DNA from: Selaginella moellendorffii
Lineage: Eukaryota; Streptophyta; Lycopodiopsida; Selaginellales; Selaginellaceae
Direction of reading: 5' to 3'
DNA: 64,000 nucleotides
Assembly: GCF_000143415.4 (NCBI RefSeq)
Contig: NW_003314263.1
Span: 3,221,436-3,285,435 of the forward strand
How positions within the stretch are numbered: position 1 is the first letter of the stretch; each line of letters starts with the position of its first letter. The translations under genes and the position numbers were made by a program. Under the pieces are notes generated by a model. It ran no database searches, was not told the DNA's origin, and saw only the letters and a program-made list of their open reading frames with translations. This document shows, piece after piece, positions 54,546-64,000 of this stretch.

Positions 54546-56007
54546 ATGGCTTCTTCAGGAACTTTCTTCTTTGTTCTTTTTGTTCTCTATGTTTCTACAG
54601 GTATCATCTATCGTCCTTTGAGTGCATCTTTGATGTCATATAAATCTCTGTTTTGTGTGTGTAGTCGCTGCCCAAAACGTGCATTTTGGTTATGGAGTTT
54701 ATCTTCCCACTACTGATCTGGGATCTCCGTTGAGGACCCTGAGGCCCATTTTCAACGAGAGAGCTAACGAATTCCTGCTGACCGAGAACTATACCTCTGT
54801 CAAAAACAACCATGCCCACACCAGTAATAATGAAGAGCTCTACAGATCAGTAAGCTATGCAACGGTACCAGTTCCTAATCTGATCGGTTGATCACAGTTT
54901 GGAGTTACGTTTGGGATGAACGTTCCTATAAAAGTTCTGCAGCTTAACATCGAGGCATCGTTCAACAAGATTGCGGGGAGCAAGACAAGCATCAAGACCA
55001 CCTCCGTGTTTGTGGAGTCATACAACCAGAGGATCTACCTCCGGGACCATGCAAGGGCCATCCAAACCCTCCCACTCAACTCTGATTTCCTCAGTGACTT
55101 GCGCAACCTTCCCGAGCCACCCAGCTCCGACAGCGCTTGGGGGCCATACCAATCCTTCTTGAACAAGTGGGGAACGCACTACGTGGCCGAGATGTTCCAC
55201 GGCTCATGGCTGCGCCAGTGGACCGTGGCCTCCTCCACGGCGACGTTCACCGAGCGCCAAATGCAGGCCAAAGCCTGTGCCAAGCTCACCGGCCTCAAGG
55301 GAGTCCTCCCCAACATGGAGGGCTGCGCGGGTATCACTCTTGAGGAGATGCGCGCCGCGGAGGGGATCAACACGCAAGACACTCGAGAGGCCCGGGGTGG
55401 ATCCTCCGCCACCGTCTCGCAGCTGCTCTCGGGTGACATAACCAACGATCTCATCCGGAAGTTCATCGAGGAGGGAGCCACGAGCAAGGAAGCAGTACGC
55501 TACGGCTTCTTTCCAGTGTGGGTGCCCGTCTTGTCTCAGTACATGTCGTCCGCGTCCATGGAGTGGAGAGTGGCAACGGCGCTCCAGGCTTACTATGAAG
55601 GCTTCCTCGCCTTCAAGTGTCCCCTGGACCAGCTCAACACACCCGCGACTGTCTTGCAGCAGTTTCGGAGGCTCAGCAATGGCAAGTATCAGTGCGTTCG
55701 CCAGTGCCAGGGCTGCAGGCTTGACAAGGATTGCAACCTTAGTGGTGTATCTGGATGCTATTGCTACGGTAACTCGTGCATCAACGCTCTGGGACCGGAT
55801 GGCCGAGCTCAGGTTCAGCGGCAGAAGGATAACCTCGACCGTAATGTGCTGCCTAACAGGTCGTGTGAGTACAACTTTCCTCAGTGCCGCTGCAACACCA
55901 AATCCAAAGAGGCGAATTGTGGTGCTGACAACATGATTCCGATATGGGACCAGGGTCAAAACAGCATTGCGATCGATTCAAACATCCTTCTTTATGACAA
56001 AGAATGA
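54546..56007 (+). CDS. Secreted MACPF-domain protein, gene 1 (3 exons)
   Basis: Exons 54546-54600, 54665-54849 and 54898-56007 join in frame (55 + 185 nt, then 1110 nt) to give 449 residues. Residues 1-18 are a hydrophobic signal peptide (start MASSGTFFFVLFVLY). The middle is a MACPF/perforin-like domain with the signature W-G-T-H-Y-V at 171-176 and a later R-G-G at about 246-248. MACPF proteins form membrane pores in immunity and attack. The C-terminal part has two Cys-rich modules (about 346-374 and 403-421; pattern C-x3-C-x2-C ... C-x-C-x4-C), like secreted MACPF proteins with EGF-like tails and unlike cytosolic plant CAD1/NSL1. Polyadenylation signals aataaa lie at 56138 and 56142. The frame is intact, so it is likely active; function is inferred. 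Confidence 0.85.
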
Positions 56008-56137
56008 GCCAAACATGATTGTGTGTTTGTTGTTTGTGATTTGCATTGCATTACGTCTCTACAATAACATGCATCTCTATGTATATTTTCCATGGTTGTG
56101 TGTGGTTTGTATTTAACAGTCCTGTGTTTTCAAAAAG

Positions 56138-56147
56138 AATAAATAAA
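56138..56147 (+). terminator. Polyadenylation signal pair after MACPF gene 1
   Basis: Two overlapping aataaa hexamers lie about 130 bp after the stop codon. The same sequence follows the second gene near 62661. Confidence 0.6.
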
Positions 56148-56159
56148 AAGATGTTAAGT

Positions 56160-56372
56160 TATACAATACAATTCGCAAGAGTCGGCAGCTGTGTACACTG
56201 TGTAGGTGAAAGATGACTTCCATGTACTATATGAGCTCCCCAAGACATGCACATCTCAGCTGGAAGACCTTTCTGTCCTGGCATGAGTGGGATCAAGTAA
56301 CTCTTCTGAGCAGGATCCAGCAGTTGCAAAGAGTGGCCTAAATTGGAGCAGCTGCAATCAAGACCTGGTGGT
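56160..56372 (+). other. 3' flank of duplication unit 1, cut by a retroelement
   Basis: Collinear with 62680-62850 (gtgtacactgtgtaggtgaa...ggatccagcagttgcaaagagtggcc). The collinearity ends near 56360-56372, where the retroelement fragment begins. The open stretch is FHVLYELPKTC..QLED, unrecognised. Confidence 0.5.
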
Positions 56373-56374
56373 AA

Positions 56375-57590
56375 ATTGTGTATACTTGAATTAGACTTGG
56401 AAAAACATTATCACTAAATTGTTTGTGAGTGCATGAAATATGGAAAGGGAATATAAAAATGTGCATATCAATTAGCCCAAAAACCTTAGCTTATATACAG
56501 AAGCGAGTGGTCTGGATTGAAACTAATATGACAGCTACCAAAATCCCACTATGCTAATATTAGTATACGGCATCGTAGCCATACACTAATGGAAGACTAT
56601 CAGGGTTCTCTTGTAAACGGGCTGGGATCTAGAGGAACATCAGGAGGAGGCATCGGCGCATCTGTAGACGGTATTAACTGCTCCTGATCCTTTTGTATGA
56701 AGCATTTCAACTGCTGCACATGCACAATCTCTAGAGGCTTGGCCTACTAGACGTCATGCCGAACCTTATAAACTTGTGGTGTAACTTGCCGCAACACCTG
56801 ATATGGTCCTTTCCATTGTGCAAGGAGCCCCTTAGATAAACCACGTACCGTAAGATGGGGAAAATGGACTAACACTAAATCATCCACTTTGTACTCCGTA
56901 GGTAGACGATGATGGGAGTTATACCACCGTTGTTGTCCCACTTGTACGTGGCCTAAGTATTTGGTAGACTCTGCTCGGACAAGTGGAAAAATGCTCGTCA
57001 AATATTGATCCCATGACCTAGCATTTGTAGCTTGTGGCAATCGTGAAGGTAAACCCAGCTCCGTTGGTAATATTGGATCATGATCATATAGAAGTTTATA
57101 TGGTGAAGCACCAATATAACTCTACACCCCAGTGATATATATATACCAAATAGATGGCAAATAATTATCCCAATCCGAATGCTAAAAATTCACATACTTC
57201 ACAATCATCCCCTTGAATGTCCGAATGAGCCGTTCCACCAAGCTATTTGATTGTGGATGGTAAACAATGTGGTGTATCCCCAACCAAAACATCAAAACAT
57301 GAAATGCCTCAGCCATAAATGTGGGACCATTATCCGAAAGAATCCATTCTGGAACACCACTCGATTGAGGAGGAAGTATCCAATATCAGTTGCAGAGACG
57401 CTAGTAAGAGCACCAACTTCCACCCAATGAGTTAAATAGTCATAAACAATAATAACATACTCATTACCAATAGTCTACCGTGAAAAAGATCCCTTAAGAT
57501 CAAATGCGACCAACTCAAATGGACGGAAAACTACAATTGACTCCAACCATCCTTCCGCAACCCGAGGGGGAGTATTACAAGTATTACGAA
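56375..57590 (-). mobile_element. Ty3/gypsy fragment: integrase core and GPY/F module
   Basis: On the minus strand a decayed integrase core is readable (SDNGPTFMAEAFH..., YHPQSNSLVERLIRTFKG, about 57350-57180). It is followed by the intact 97-codon frame 57040-56747 with LPTEYKVDDLVLVH and the GPYQVL (GPY/F) module. Stops break the core. No LTR, RT or gag is present; the piece is bounded on both sides by the duplication units. It belongs to a different lineage from the 5.2-8.1-kb chromovirus, having GPY/F and no chromodomain visible. Confidence 0.8.
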
Positions 57591-57594
57591 TTAT

Positions 57595-57960
57595 TAAGAA
57601 TTCCTCCTCGCGGCTTTTTCACTCTGTCCTGCCACCAACGAAGATTCAACTCCACCATCGATCAAGGAATGAAGGCGTTCTCGAGGATTCTAAAAGGAAC
57701 TCACTCCTTTTCAACCTAGATCCAGCTAAGTTCCTCGAATGATACATATTTCCGACAGCCTGCAACATGAAAAAGAAGAAAAATCTAAAGCCATGCCAAG
57801 ACCCACAATTTTTGGGTGAGAAGAATTAAGTACCTTGAAGAAAGCCTCCTTCTGGGGCACCTCAACAAGCGTGGAGCCTCCACTCCGTTCCAAAAACTCC
57901 GCAACAGTCATGCGCTAAATTTTGGGATGCCTGACAAGGTCGCACCGTCGTCTAAAAGCT
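57595..57960 (-). pseudogene. Unknown exons, minus-strand copy 2
   Basis: Collinear with 51600-51960, with 6 bp missing at 57861 (ctcaacaagcg for the longer sequence in copy 1). Same broken MTVAEFLERSGGSTLV exon. No recognised family. Confidence 0.45.
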
Positions 57961-58079
57961 GCAACAAAAGGAAGCAACCGGAAGTTTGATCATCTGAGGA
58001 GCTGGTGTTGTGAGCTTCTCCAAAAGCTTTGGCTGTCAGGCCCATCTAGAATTTTACGTAGCGGTGCCATTGAAGTGGC

Positions 58080-59827
58080 CATTACCTGGAGCACGAGAGA
58101 GAGAGAGAGAGAGTTTCCACAAAGTTTTCCAACGAGCAGCCAGTCCAAGAGAGCGTTAGATGGCAGCCAAGCTCACGTAAAATCGAGATTGCCAAGAGCG
58201 TAGAAAATACGTTCAAGGAGGTCGCAAGTAGAGGCCATCGCATCTAAGATCGATCGAAGAAGAAAGGATGAAAACCAGCGATCGAAACGAGAAAAAAGGA
58301 GACCTTACAGTGCTTGACGAGCGATGACACGGCTTGAGCGGCGGAGTCGCCAAATGTGTTAGCACTGGAAGAGAGCTCGGACGATCGGTTTAGCGAGAGG
58401 GATCGCGAGACCGGTCATTAAAAGCATGCAAAGCTTGATGCCTCGATCATCTGGAGCAAACGCGAGAAGTATCGAAAGAGTTACTTCAACCTGCAAAAGC
58501 CATTGAGCCAAAGCTCCCACTGTCGAGGCCAAAACGAGCAAAACACCTCCTGTCAAGCACCACTTTGTATGAATCGACTTTAAAGCTCAAGGCAATGAGG
58601 ATTGCACAGCTTGCAATGAATTGCAGCCTGCATGGAGCCAAGAACACAGTCAAGAACACACGAATCTTTTGTCTTGTAACCAAAACTTACAGCGAGAATG
58701 ATCAATATGCTTGATAGAGCAGGACTCAAGGATGCAATCCCGTATCTTCCCGAGACACTGCACACGAAAACCCATTCCAAAGTTTGGCTGCAAACTGGAC
58801 GAGAAAACTCGGTCAAAACTTCCACAGCCGATTCCCATCAAGCACGCGAGTGTTACACAAGGCGCCATGATTCTTAGCTAGAGGTTTTCTTCTTCTGAAG
58901 CTACCTGAAGTATAGCCATGCTTCTCGTGATCAATACACCGCTTATTTTCAATAACAATCTGTTTGGAAAGCTTTTGAGATTCTACGACAGAAGGAATGC
59001 TCAAAACTTACCCTGGTGCGATTGCATCAATAAGAAAAGCCGCTAATGTGTACATGAGAATGCCAAGGCTCAAAGATACCTGATAAAAAAGAGGATGGTG
59101 TAAACGTAGGGGAAAAAAACCGGTTTTCATTTGAGATCTTGCTAAAAGAGGATGAAAAAAATGACTTAAAGAAACTGGATTGGTCCATTGATTCCTGTAA
59201 GAATTAACGGTGAGTTTTGCTCGATGCTTCAGCTAGAAACTGTATACCTCCAAGGATTATCAGAAAAAATCCTGGTACAATGGACGCATATCTACAAACT
59301 TTCGAACTTAGCGAAGAGCACCATGAACTCGATGCATACCCGAACGCATCTACGACAGGACCAACACCAAATACAGCAGCAAGAACAAGCTCACGAACTA
59401 ATCCCTGTGAAGGGGTGAAGAAAAAACTCAGAAATCTTGCAAAGAATGAAAAACATTTTTAACACGAGAGGGATACAACAAGACTTACCAAGACTTTGCT
59501 AAGAGCAGTAGCACTTCCAGTCACTCCCGCTAGCTTCAAAAACTTACCACCGCCTTCTGAGAAGAAAATAATGTTGAGAAGAAACGACAAAGAGAAAGAA
59601 GAAAAACCTTCGGAGTCATTCTCGTTGAGCTCAAACAAAGACGTATTGCGAGAGCATACCTGAGCAATTAGTTTGCCGGAAACTAGAAGCCCACTTGAGA
59701 GGGAGGCCCTCCTACCGAGAGACAAGGAGCCTGGAGGCGAAAAACATGAATCATCACAGCTTCGTTTCTTCTTACCTGGGCACTGACGAACCGATCCATT
59801 CGAGAGAAAGACCCACAAGTCGCTCAC
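58080..59827 (-). pseudogene. MurJ-like lipid II flippase gene, copy 2 (broken)
   Basis: The exon order of copy 1 is kept from the ATG at 59827 (MSDLWVFLSN...). Extra losses include the DRATSLLTPE exon region (replaced near 59600-59660), part of the exon around INGPIHIAM and about 40 bp near 58460. The same missing TM7-8 part and the same TGA after ALGD are present, so the gene was already defective before the tandem duplication. A (ga)n tract lies in the last intron, shorter than in copy 1. Confidence 0.75.
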
Positions 59828-60258
59828 ACCTCAAGATGACCTTTCTCTCTCTGTTTCTCTCTCAAGAGGGTTTTGGACAATAAGCTATATCGATCATTAA
59901 GAGAGTTTACTGATTTCGAGAGTTCTCATCCCATTCTTACTCGTGACCTTTTTTCATTTTCTTATTTCAATAAAGATATCGCAAGCTTGTTTGTAACACA
60001 TATACGGCTGTGACGTAGACTTTTCCACCACCCCTGTTCTGGTTTAGGGCTCCGTCATGAAGTGGTCCGACACGAAGATTTCTGACAACGTACACGTTTG
60101 TTTTAAAACGTCAGTTCGCGGTCTTGTTTTCAAAGAAGTAAATGGGTTGGTATACGTTCTGACACAACATACCATACGTCTTTCTTATGTCTGTAAACAA
60201 TGAAAATGTGCTTTGTTGATCATTCATTAAGAGAGTTTACTGATTGAATAAGATGTAC

Positions 60259-60334
60259 GAGATGGTGGCGCAGTTGGTCAACACTTAGCTCGTTAGAAAT
60301 CCTGAGGTCTGAGGTCGAGAGTTCGAGCATCTCT
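60259..60334 (+). tRNA. Degenerate elongator tRNA-Met-like sequence (pseudogene or SINE head)
   Basis: The sequence contains a good A box (tggcgcagttgg, 60264-60275) and the T-arm/B box (ggtcgagagttcgagc, 60313-60328) as in plant elongator tRNA-Met. The acceptor ends (gagatg / catctc) pair over six positions. The anticodon arm is disturbed: a CAT anticodon is not placed correctly, and ctgaggt is duplicated. A T/A-rich tail with (att)n and runs of T follows at 60348-60385, as in tRNA-derived SINEs. The element is absent from the equivalent position in unit 1. Confidence 0.6.
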
Positions 60335-60960
60335 AAGAAAGAATTTCGGGATTATTATTATTATTTTTACATTTTTTCTTTTTTTGGTTTGCTTAACTGA
60401 TGGTAATGGATATATTTAGAATATGTTTGGATATTCAAAGATATTCTACCATCTAACGGTCATTATTTATTCAGATTAATGTATTTATAATTTACAAACA
60501 TGTTTATAATTTATAAACTTGCTTAAACACTTTCTAGTATATTATTTTTAATTCTACCATCGATAATCTTGTATTTATAAATTATAAACATGTTTATAAT
60601 TATAAACTTTTATTTGATCAATTAAATTAATAAGTAAAAATAACACTACTATTAAACAAACTAAACATTACTACATGCATTGCATAACAAATTATTTTCA
60701 ATAAAGGTCTGTGTTGTTGCAGAAAGCTTGTTTGTAACACTTTATAACTCAGACACTGTTCCACAGACTGGATGGCTTTTTAGCACCCTTGTCTGAAAGC
60801 TTCATAATGGACAAATCAAACTATTCAAAGACAACTCTTTTGCACTCCACGGATTGGTATGGCATCCTTATCCTGAGCTGGCTTGCGCCAGTATGAGCAC
60901 ATGTAGTTTCTGACCCATTGGTACCACATGGTACCACATGTTTTTCTTATGTCTGCTCTG
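60335..60960. other. AT-rich intergenic insertion, no gene
   Basis: This stretch follows the tRNA-like sequence, is rich in ataaacatgtttataat-type short palindromes and has no counterpart in unit 1. No gene is seen. Confidence 0.5.
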
Positions 60961-61017
60961 GAATATTATTTCAGAAGTTATAGAAACAACATATGGCAGC
61001 TTGAAATCGTGGGCTGC

Positions 61018-61024
61018 TATAAAA
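61018..61024 (+). promoter_or_regulatory. TATA box of MACPF gene 2
   Basis: A tataaaa lies 39 bp before the ATG at 61057, in the same block as in gene 1. Confidence 0.6.
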
Positions 61025-61056
61025 CCCAGGGTAAAATCTTCAAGCAGCACACAAGA

Positions 61057-62529
61057 ATGGCTTCTTCAGGAATTTTCTTCTTTGTTCTTTTTGTTCTCTA
61101 TGTTTCTACAGGTATCATCTATCGTCCTTTGAGTGCATCTTTAATGTCATATAAATCTCTGTTTTGTGTGTGTAGCCGCTGCCCAAAACGTGCATTTTGG
61201 TTATGGAGTTTATCTTCCCACCACGGATCTGGGATCTCCGTTGAGGACCCTGAGGCCTATTTTCAACGAGAGAGCTAACGACTTCTTGCTGACCGAGAAA
61301 TATACCTCTGTCACAAACAACCATGCCCACACTAGTAACAACCAAGAGCTCTACAGATCAGTAAGCTATGCAACGGTACCAGTTCCTAATCTGATCGGTG
61401 GTTTGCATTGTGATCACAGTTTGGAGTTACGTTTGCGATGAACGTTCCTATAAAAGTTCTGCAGCTTAACATCGAGGCATCGTTCAACAAGATTGCGGGG
61501 AGCAAGACAAGCGTCAAGACCACCTCCGTGTTTGTGGAGTCATACAACCAGAGGATCTACCTCCGGAACCATGCAAGGACCGTCCAAACCCTCCCACTCA
61601 ACTCTGATTTCCTCAGTGACTTGCGCAACCTTCCCGAGCCACCCAACTCCGACAGCGCTTGGGGGCCATACCGATCCTTCTTGAACAAGTGGGGAACACA
61701 CTACGTGTCCGAGACGTTCCACGGCTCATGGCTGCGCCAGTGGACCGTGGCCTCCTCCACGGCGACGTTCACCCAGCGCCAAATGCAGGCCAAAGCCTGT
61801 GCCAAGCTCACCGGCCTCAAGGGAGTCCTCCCCAACTTGGAGGGCTGCGCGGGGATCACTCTTGACGACATGCGCGCCGCGGAGAGGATCGACACGCAAG
61901 ACACTCGAGAGGCCCGGGGTGGATCCTCCGCCACCGTCTCGCAGCTGCTCTCGGGTAACATAACCAACGATCTCATCCGGAAGTTCATCGAGGAGGGAGC
62001 CACGAGCAAGGAAGCAGTACGCTACGGCTTCGTTCCAGTGTGGGTGCCCGTCTTGTCTCAGTACATGTCGTCCGCGTCCAAGGAGTGGAGAGTGGCGACG
62101 GCGCTCCAGGCTTACTATGAAGGCTTCCTCGCCTTCAAGTGTCCCCTGGAGCGGCTCAACACACCCGCGACTGTCTTGCAGCAGTTTCGAAGGCACAGCA
62201 ATGGCAAGTATCAGTGCGTTCGCCAGTGCCAGGGCTGCAGGCTTGACAAGGATTGCAACCTTAGTGGTGCATCTGGATGCTACTGCTACGGTAACTCGTG
62301 CATCAACGCTCTGGGACCGGATGGCCGGGCTCAGGTTCAGCCGCAGAAGGATAACCTCGACCGTAATGTGCTGCCTAACAGGTCGTGTGAGTACAACTTT
62401 CCTCAGTGCCGCTGCAACACTAAATCCAAAGAGCCGAACTGTGGTGCTGACAACATGATTCCGATATGGGACCAGGGTCAGAACAGCATTGCGATCGATT
62501 CAGACATCCTTCTTTATGACGAAGAATGA
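61057..62529 (+). CDS. Secreted MACPF-domain protein, gene 2 (3 exons)
   Basis: Exons 61057-61111, 61176-61360 and 61420-62529 give 449 residues with the same signal peptide, WGTHYV signature and C-terminal Cys-rich modules as gene 1. By eye about 25 of the last 363 residues differ, and every Cys of the C-terminal modules is kept. Changes include loss of acidity or charge swaps (E to Q, D to N, K to E), suggesting some divergence of surface residues. Intron 2 is 11 bp longer than in gene 1. Both copies are intact while the neighbouring MurJ copies are broken, which argues that the MACPF genes are under selection. Confidence 0.85.
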
Positions 62530-62689
62530 GCCAGACATGATTGTGTGTTTGTTGGTTGTGATTTGCATTGCATTACGTCTCTACAATAACATGCATCTCT
62601 ATGTATATTTTGCATGGTTGTGTGTGGTTTGTATTTAACAGTCCTGTGTTTTCAAAAAGAATAAATAAAAAGACGCAATATCGACAGCT

Positions 62690-63140
62690 GTGTACACTGT
62701 GTAGGTGAAGGATGTCTTCCATGTATTATATGAGCTCCCCAAGACATGCACACCTCAGCTGGAAGACCTGGGATCAAGTAACTCTCCTGAGCGGGATCCA
62801 GCAGTTGCAAAGAGTGGCCTAAAATGGAGCGGCTACGATTTGCTACTTGACCAGGTTCGTGTGACTGCTTTGGAAGCTAACTCAGCTCTGGTTTGTTTCT
62901 CAGTGAACACACGTACTTGGACAAGGTGCTACCTTCGAAGGAGTTTTGACAACGTCTTGATAAGTCATTGCCGTGCGTTCTCAACTGTAAGTTTTCTAAG
63001 CTCTTTACACTTGGTTTTTGTTTTTTCAGCGCTGTACATGAGCCAAGCAGCTCTCTTACGACATGGTCGCGCGCTATACCAATCATTCGAGAAGGACCCG
63101 AAGCGCCAGAGCATGGGGATCGGGAGTTGATGAGCTCCGA
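62690..63140 (+). other. Unknown exon-like segment in the 3' flank
   Basis: An open stretch (62705-63130) begins KDVFHVLYELPKTC and includes a probable exon end LKWSGYDLLLDQ before gttcgtgtgac. A gtaagttttc...ttttttcag intron-like interval lies at 62989-63031. The right half is the reverse complement of 28500-28790. No family is recognised. Confidence 0.4.
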
Positions 63141-63640
63141 CCAGATTGAAGGATCCATTGACCTCTTCCTCTAGGTGCACGCACGGGTCATGCTCTTCTT
63201 GGTCCTGTCTATCATGCCGTCCAGGAATCCATCGATTTAGCTTGGCATCATGTTCTAAAGAGGAGAATATTGGCGATCATGGTGTGGAGGAGACCATTGT
63301 GACACGATCAAGGCTAAGATTAGAATTGCTTGCTCGCAATTGGGATTTTAGCTTGAAATCGGGCCTTGTGTGGGGAGAACAACAAAAAGAAAAGCATTTG
63401 CACTCACGAAATGAGGAGACCACCGTCATGCTTGTGAAGCTTGTCATTTCATTGCCTGCTCGATGACAAAGTTTGCACCTGCGCAGCATGTATTTGCAGG
63501 TCCCGGCTGGTAAGCCATCTTTCAAGTCAGTCCTGCTCTCAAGTCAAGTGTTTTAAACTGAATCACAAAAGGAAAGTCTGCCTTAACCAGCTTCGATTTA
63601 CCTCCTGCTTGGATCTCTCGCAGATGAAGCAACTCCTTTT
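63141..63640 (-). other. Inverted counterpart of 28.0-28.5 kb, no gene recognised
   Basis: Reverse complement of 28010-28500 with small changes, such as an insertion of gcccgcaattggg-like bases near 63335. Stop codons break every long frame. It links the second duplication unit to the start of a third. Confidence 0.5.
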
Positions 63641-64000
63641 CAACCTTGATCCAGCTAAGTTCCTCGGACAGCTGTGTTGATACATATTTCCGACAGTCTG
63701 CAACATGAAAAAGAAGAAAATCTACACAATTTTTGGGTGAGAAGAATTAAGTACCTTGAAGAAAGCCTCCTTCTGGGGCACCAGCTTACATCAACAAGCG
63801 TGGAGCCTCCACTCCGTTTCAAAAACTCCGCAACAGTCATGCGCTAAATTTTGGGATGCCTGAGAAGGTTGCACCGTCGTCTAAAAGCTGCAACAAAAGG
63901 AAGCAACCGGAAGTTTGATCATCTGAGGAGCCGGTGTTGTGAGCTTCTCCAAAAGCTTTGGTTGTCAGGCCCATCTAGAATTTTACGTAGCGGTGCCATT
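63640..64000 (-). pseudogene. Start of a third duplication unit (unknown exons, minus)
   Basis: From about 63640 the sequence matches 51700-52085 and 57710-58066, again with the MTVAEFLKRSGGSTLVD exon (63840-63790) and the region before the MurJ last exon. It runs off the window at 64000, so a third MurJ-MACPF unit may follow. Confidence 0.6.

Noticed and set aside
55179-55959. Minus- and plus-strand frames of 100-251 codons over MACPF gene 1 (and 61701-62458 over gene 2)
   Set aside because: Shadows of the GC-rich MACPF exon; they have no domain and are not spliced consistently.

Overview
The window is nuclear DNA from a land plant. A lycophyte such as Selaginella is my best guess, by inference and not from any search. 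The reasons are: very short GT..AG introns (about 45-110 bp); PLS-type PPR, TEBICHI/POLQ, BIG/UBR4, Dof-like and DPH2 sequences, which are plant or general eukaryotic families; a plastid-type MurJ (lipid II flippase) gene with introns, which fits plants that kept plastid peptidoglycan genes; and Ty3/gypsy elements with a plant iMet primer-binding site.

Layout. 0-10.5 kb is repeat-derived: LTR-related sequence, two facing copies of an LTR-like arm with GA-rich minisatellites, a decayed Ty3/gypsy chromovirus pol gene (RT, RNase H, integrase, chromodomain), a 421-bp tandem LTR duplication, a CTCGGA-type satellite and a poly-C tract. 10.5-43.7 kb is a large segmental duplication. A block joining a PPR fragment to a decayed TEBICHI/POLQ-helicase gene occurs three times (10.56-14.1, 22.7-26.4 and 39.06-42.5 kb). 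About 13.5 kb (13.95-27.72 kb) is repeated at 30.33-43.75 kb, including a Helitron-like remnant, an LTR palindrome, a 338-bp-arm foldback element, a MITE, an unknown exon and an intact intronless Dof-like zinc-finger gene on the minus strand. The second unit carries an internal inversion. Between the units (27.7-30.3 kb) lie pieces of other loci: unknown exons, a DPH2 fragment and a promoter/exon module.

44.1-49.8 kb (minus) is a BIG/UBR4-type gene in which the UBR box is joined almost directly to the C-terminal 1.2k residues. It has frame breaks, so it is probably a pseudogene. 49.8-51.1 kb holds a promoter/exon module with telo-boxes and a small membrane-anchored RING protein gene. 51.6-64 kb is a second tandem duplication. 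Each unit has unknown exons (minus), a MurJ-like gene (minus, broken) and a secreted MACPF-domain protein (plus, intact, 449 aa, three exons). The two units are separated by a Ty3/gypsy integrase fragment, and a third unit starts at the right edge.

The best candidates for live genes are the two MACPF genes, the two Dof-like genes and the RING gene. Most other coding sequence is duplicated, truncated or frame-broken. The two tandem arrays also record events in time, for example a U6 snRNA retro-insertion with target-site duplication in one MACPF unit and the empty site in the other. Two runs of N (25621-25720 and 36048-36149) are assembly gaps.
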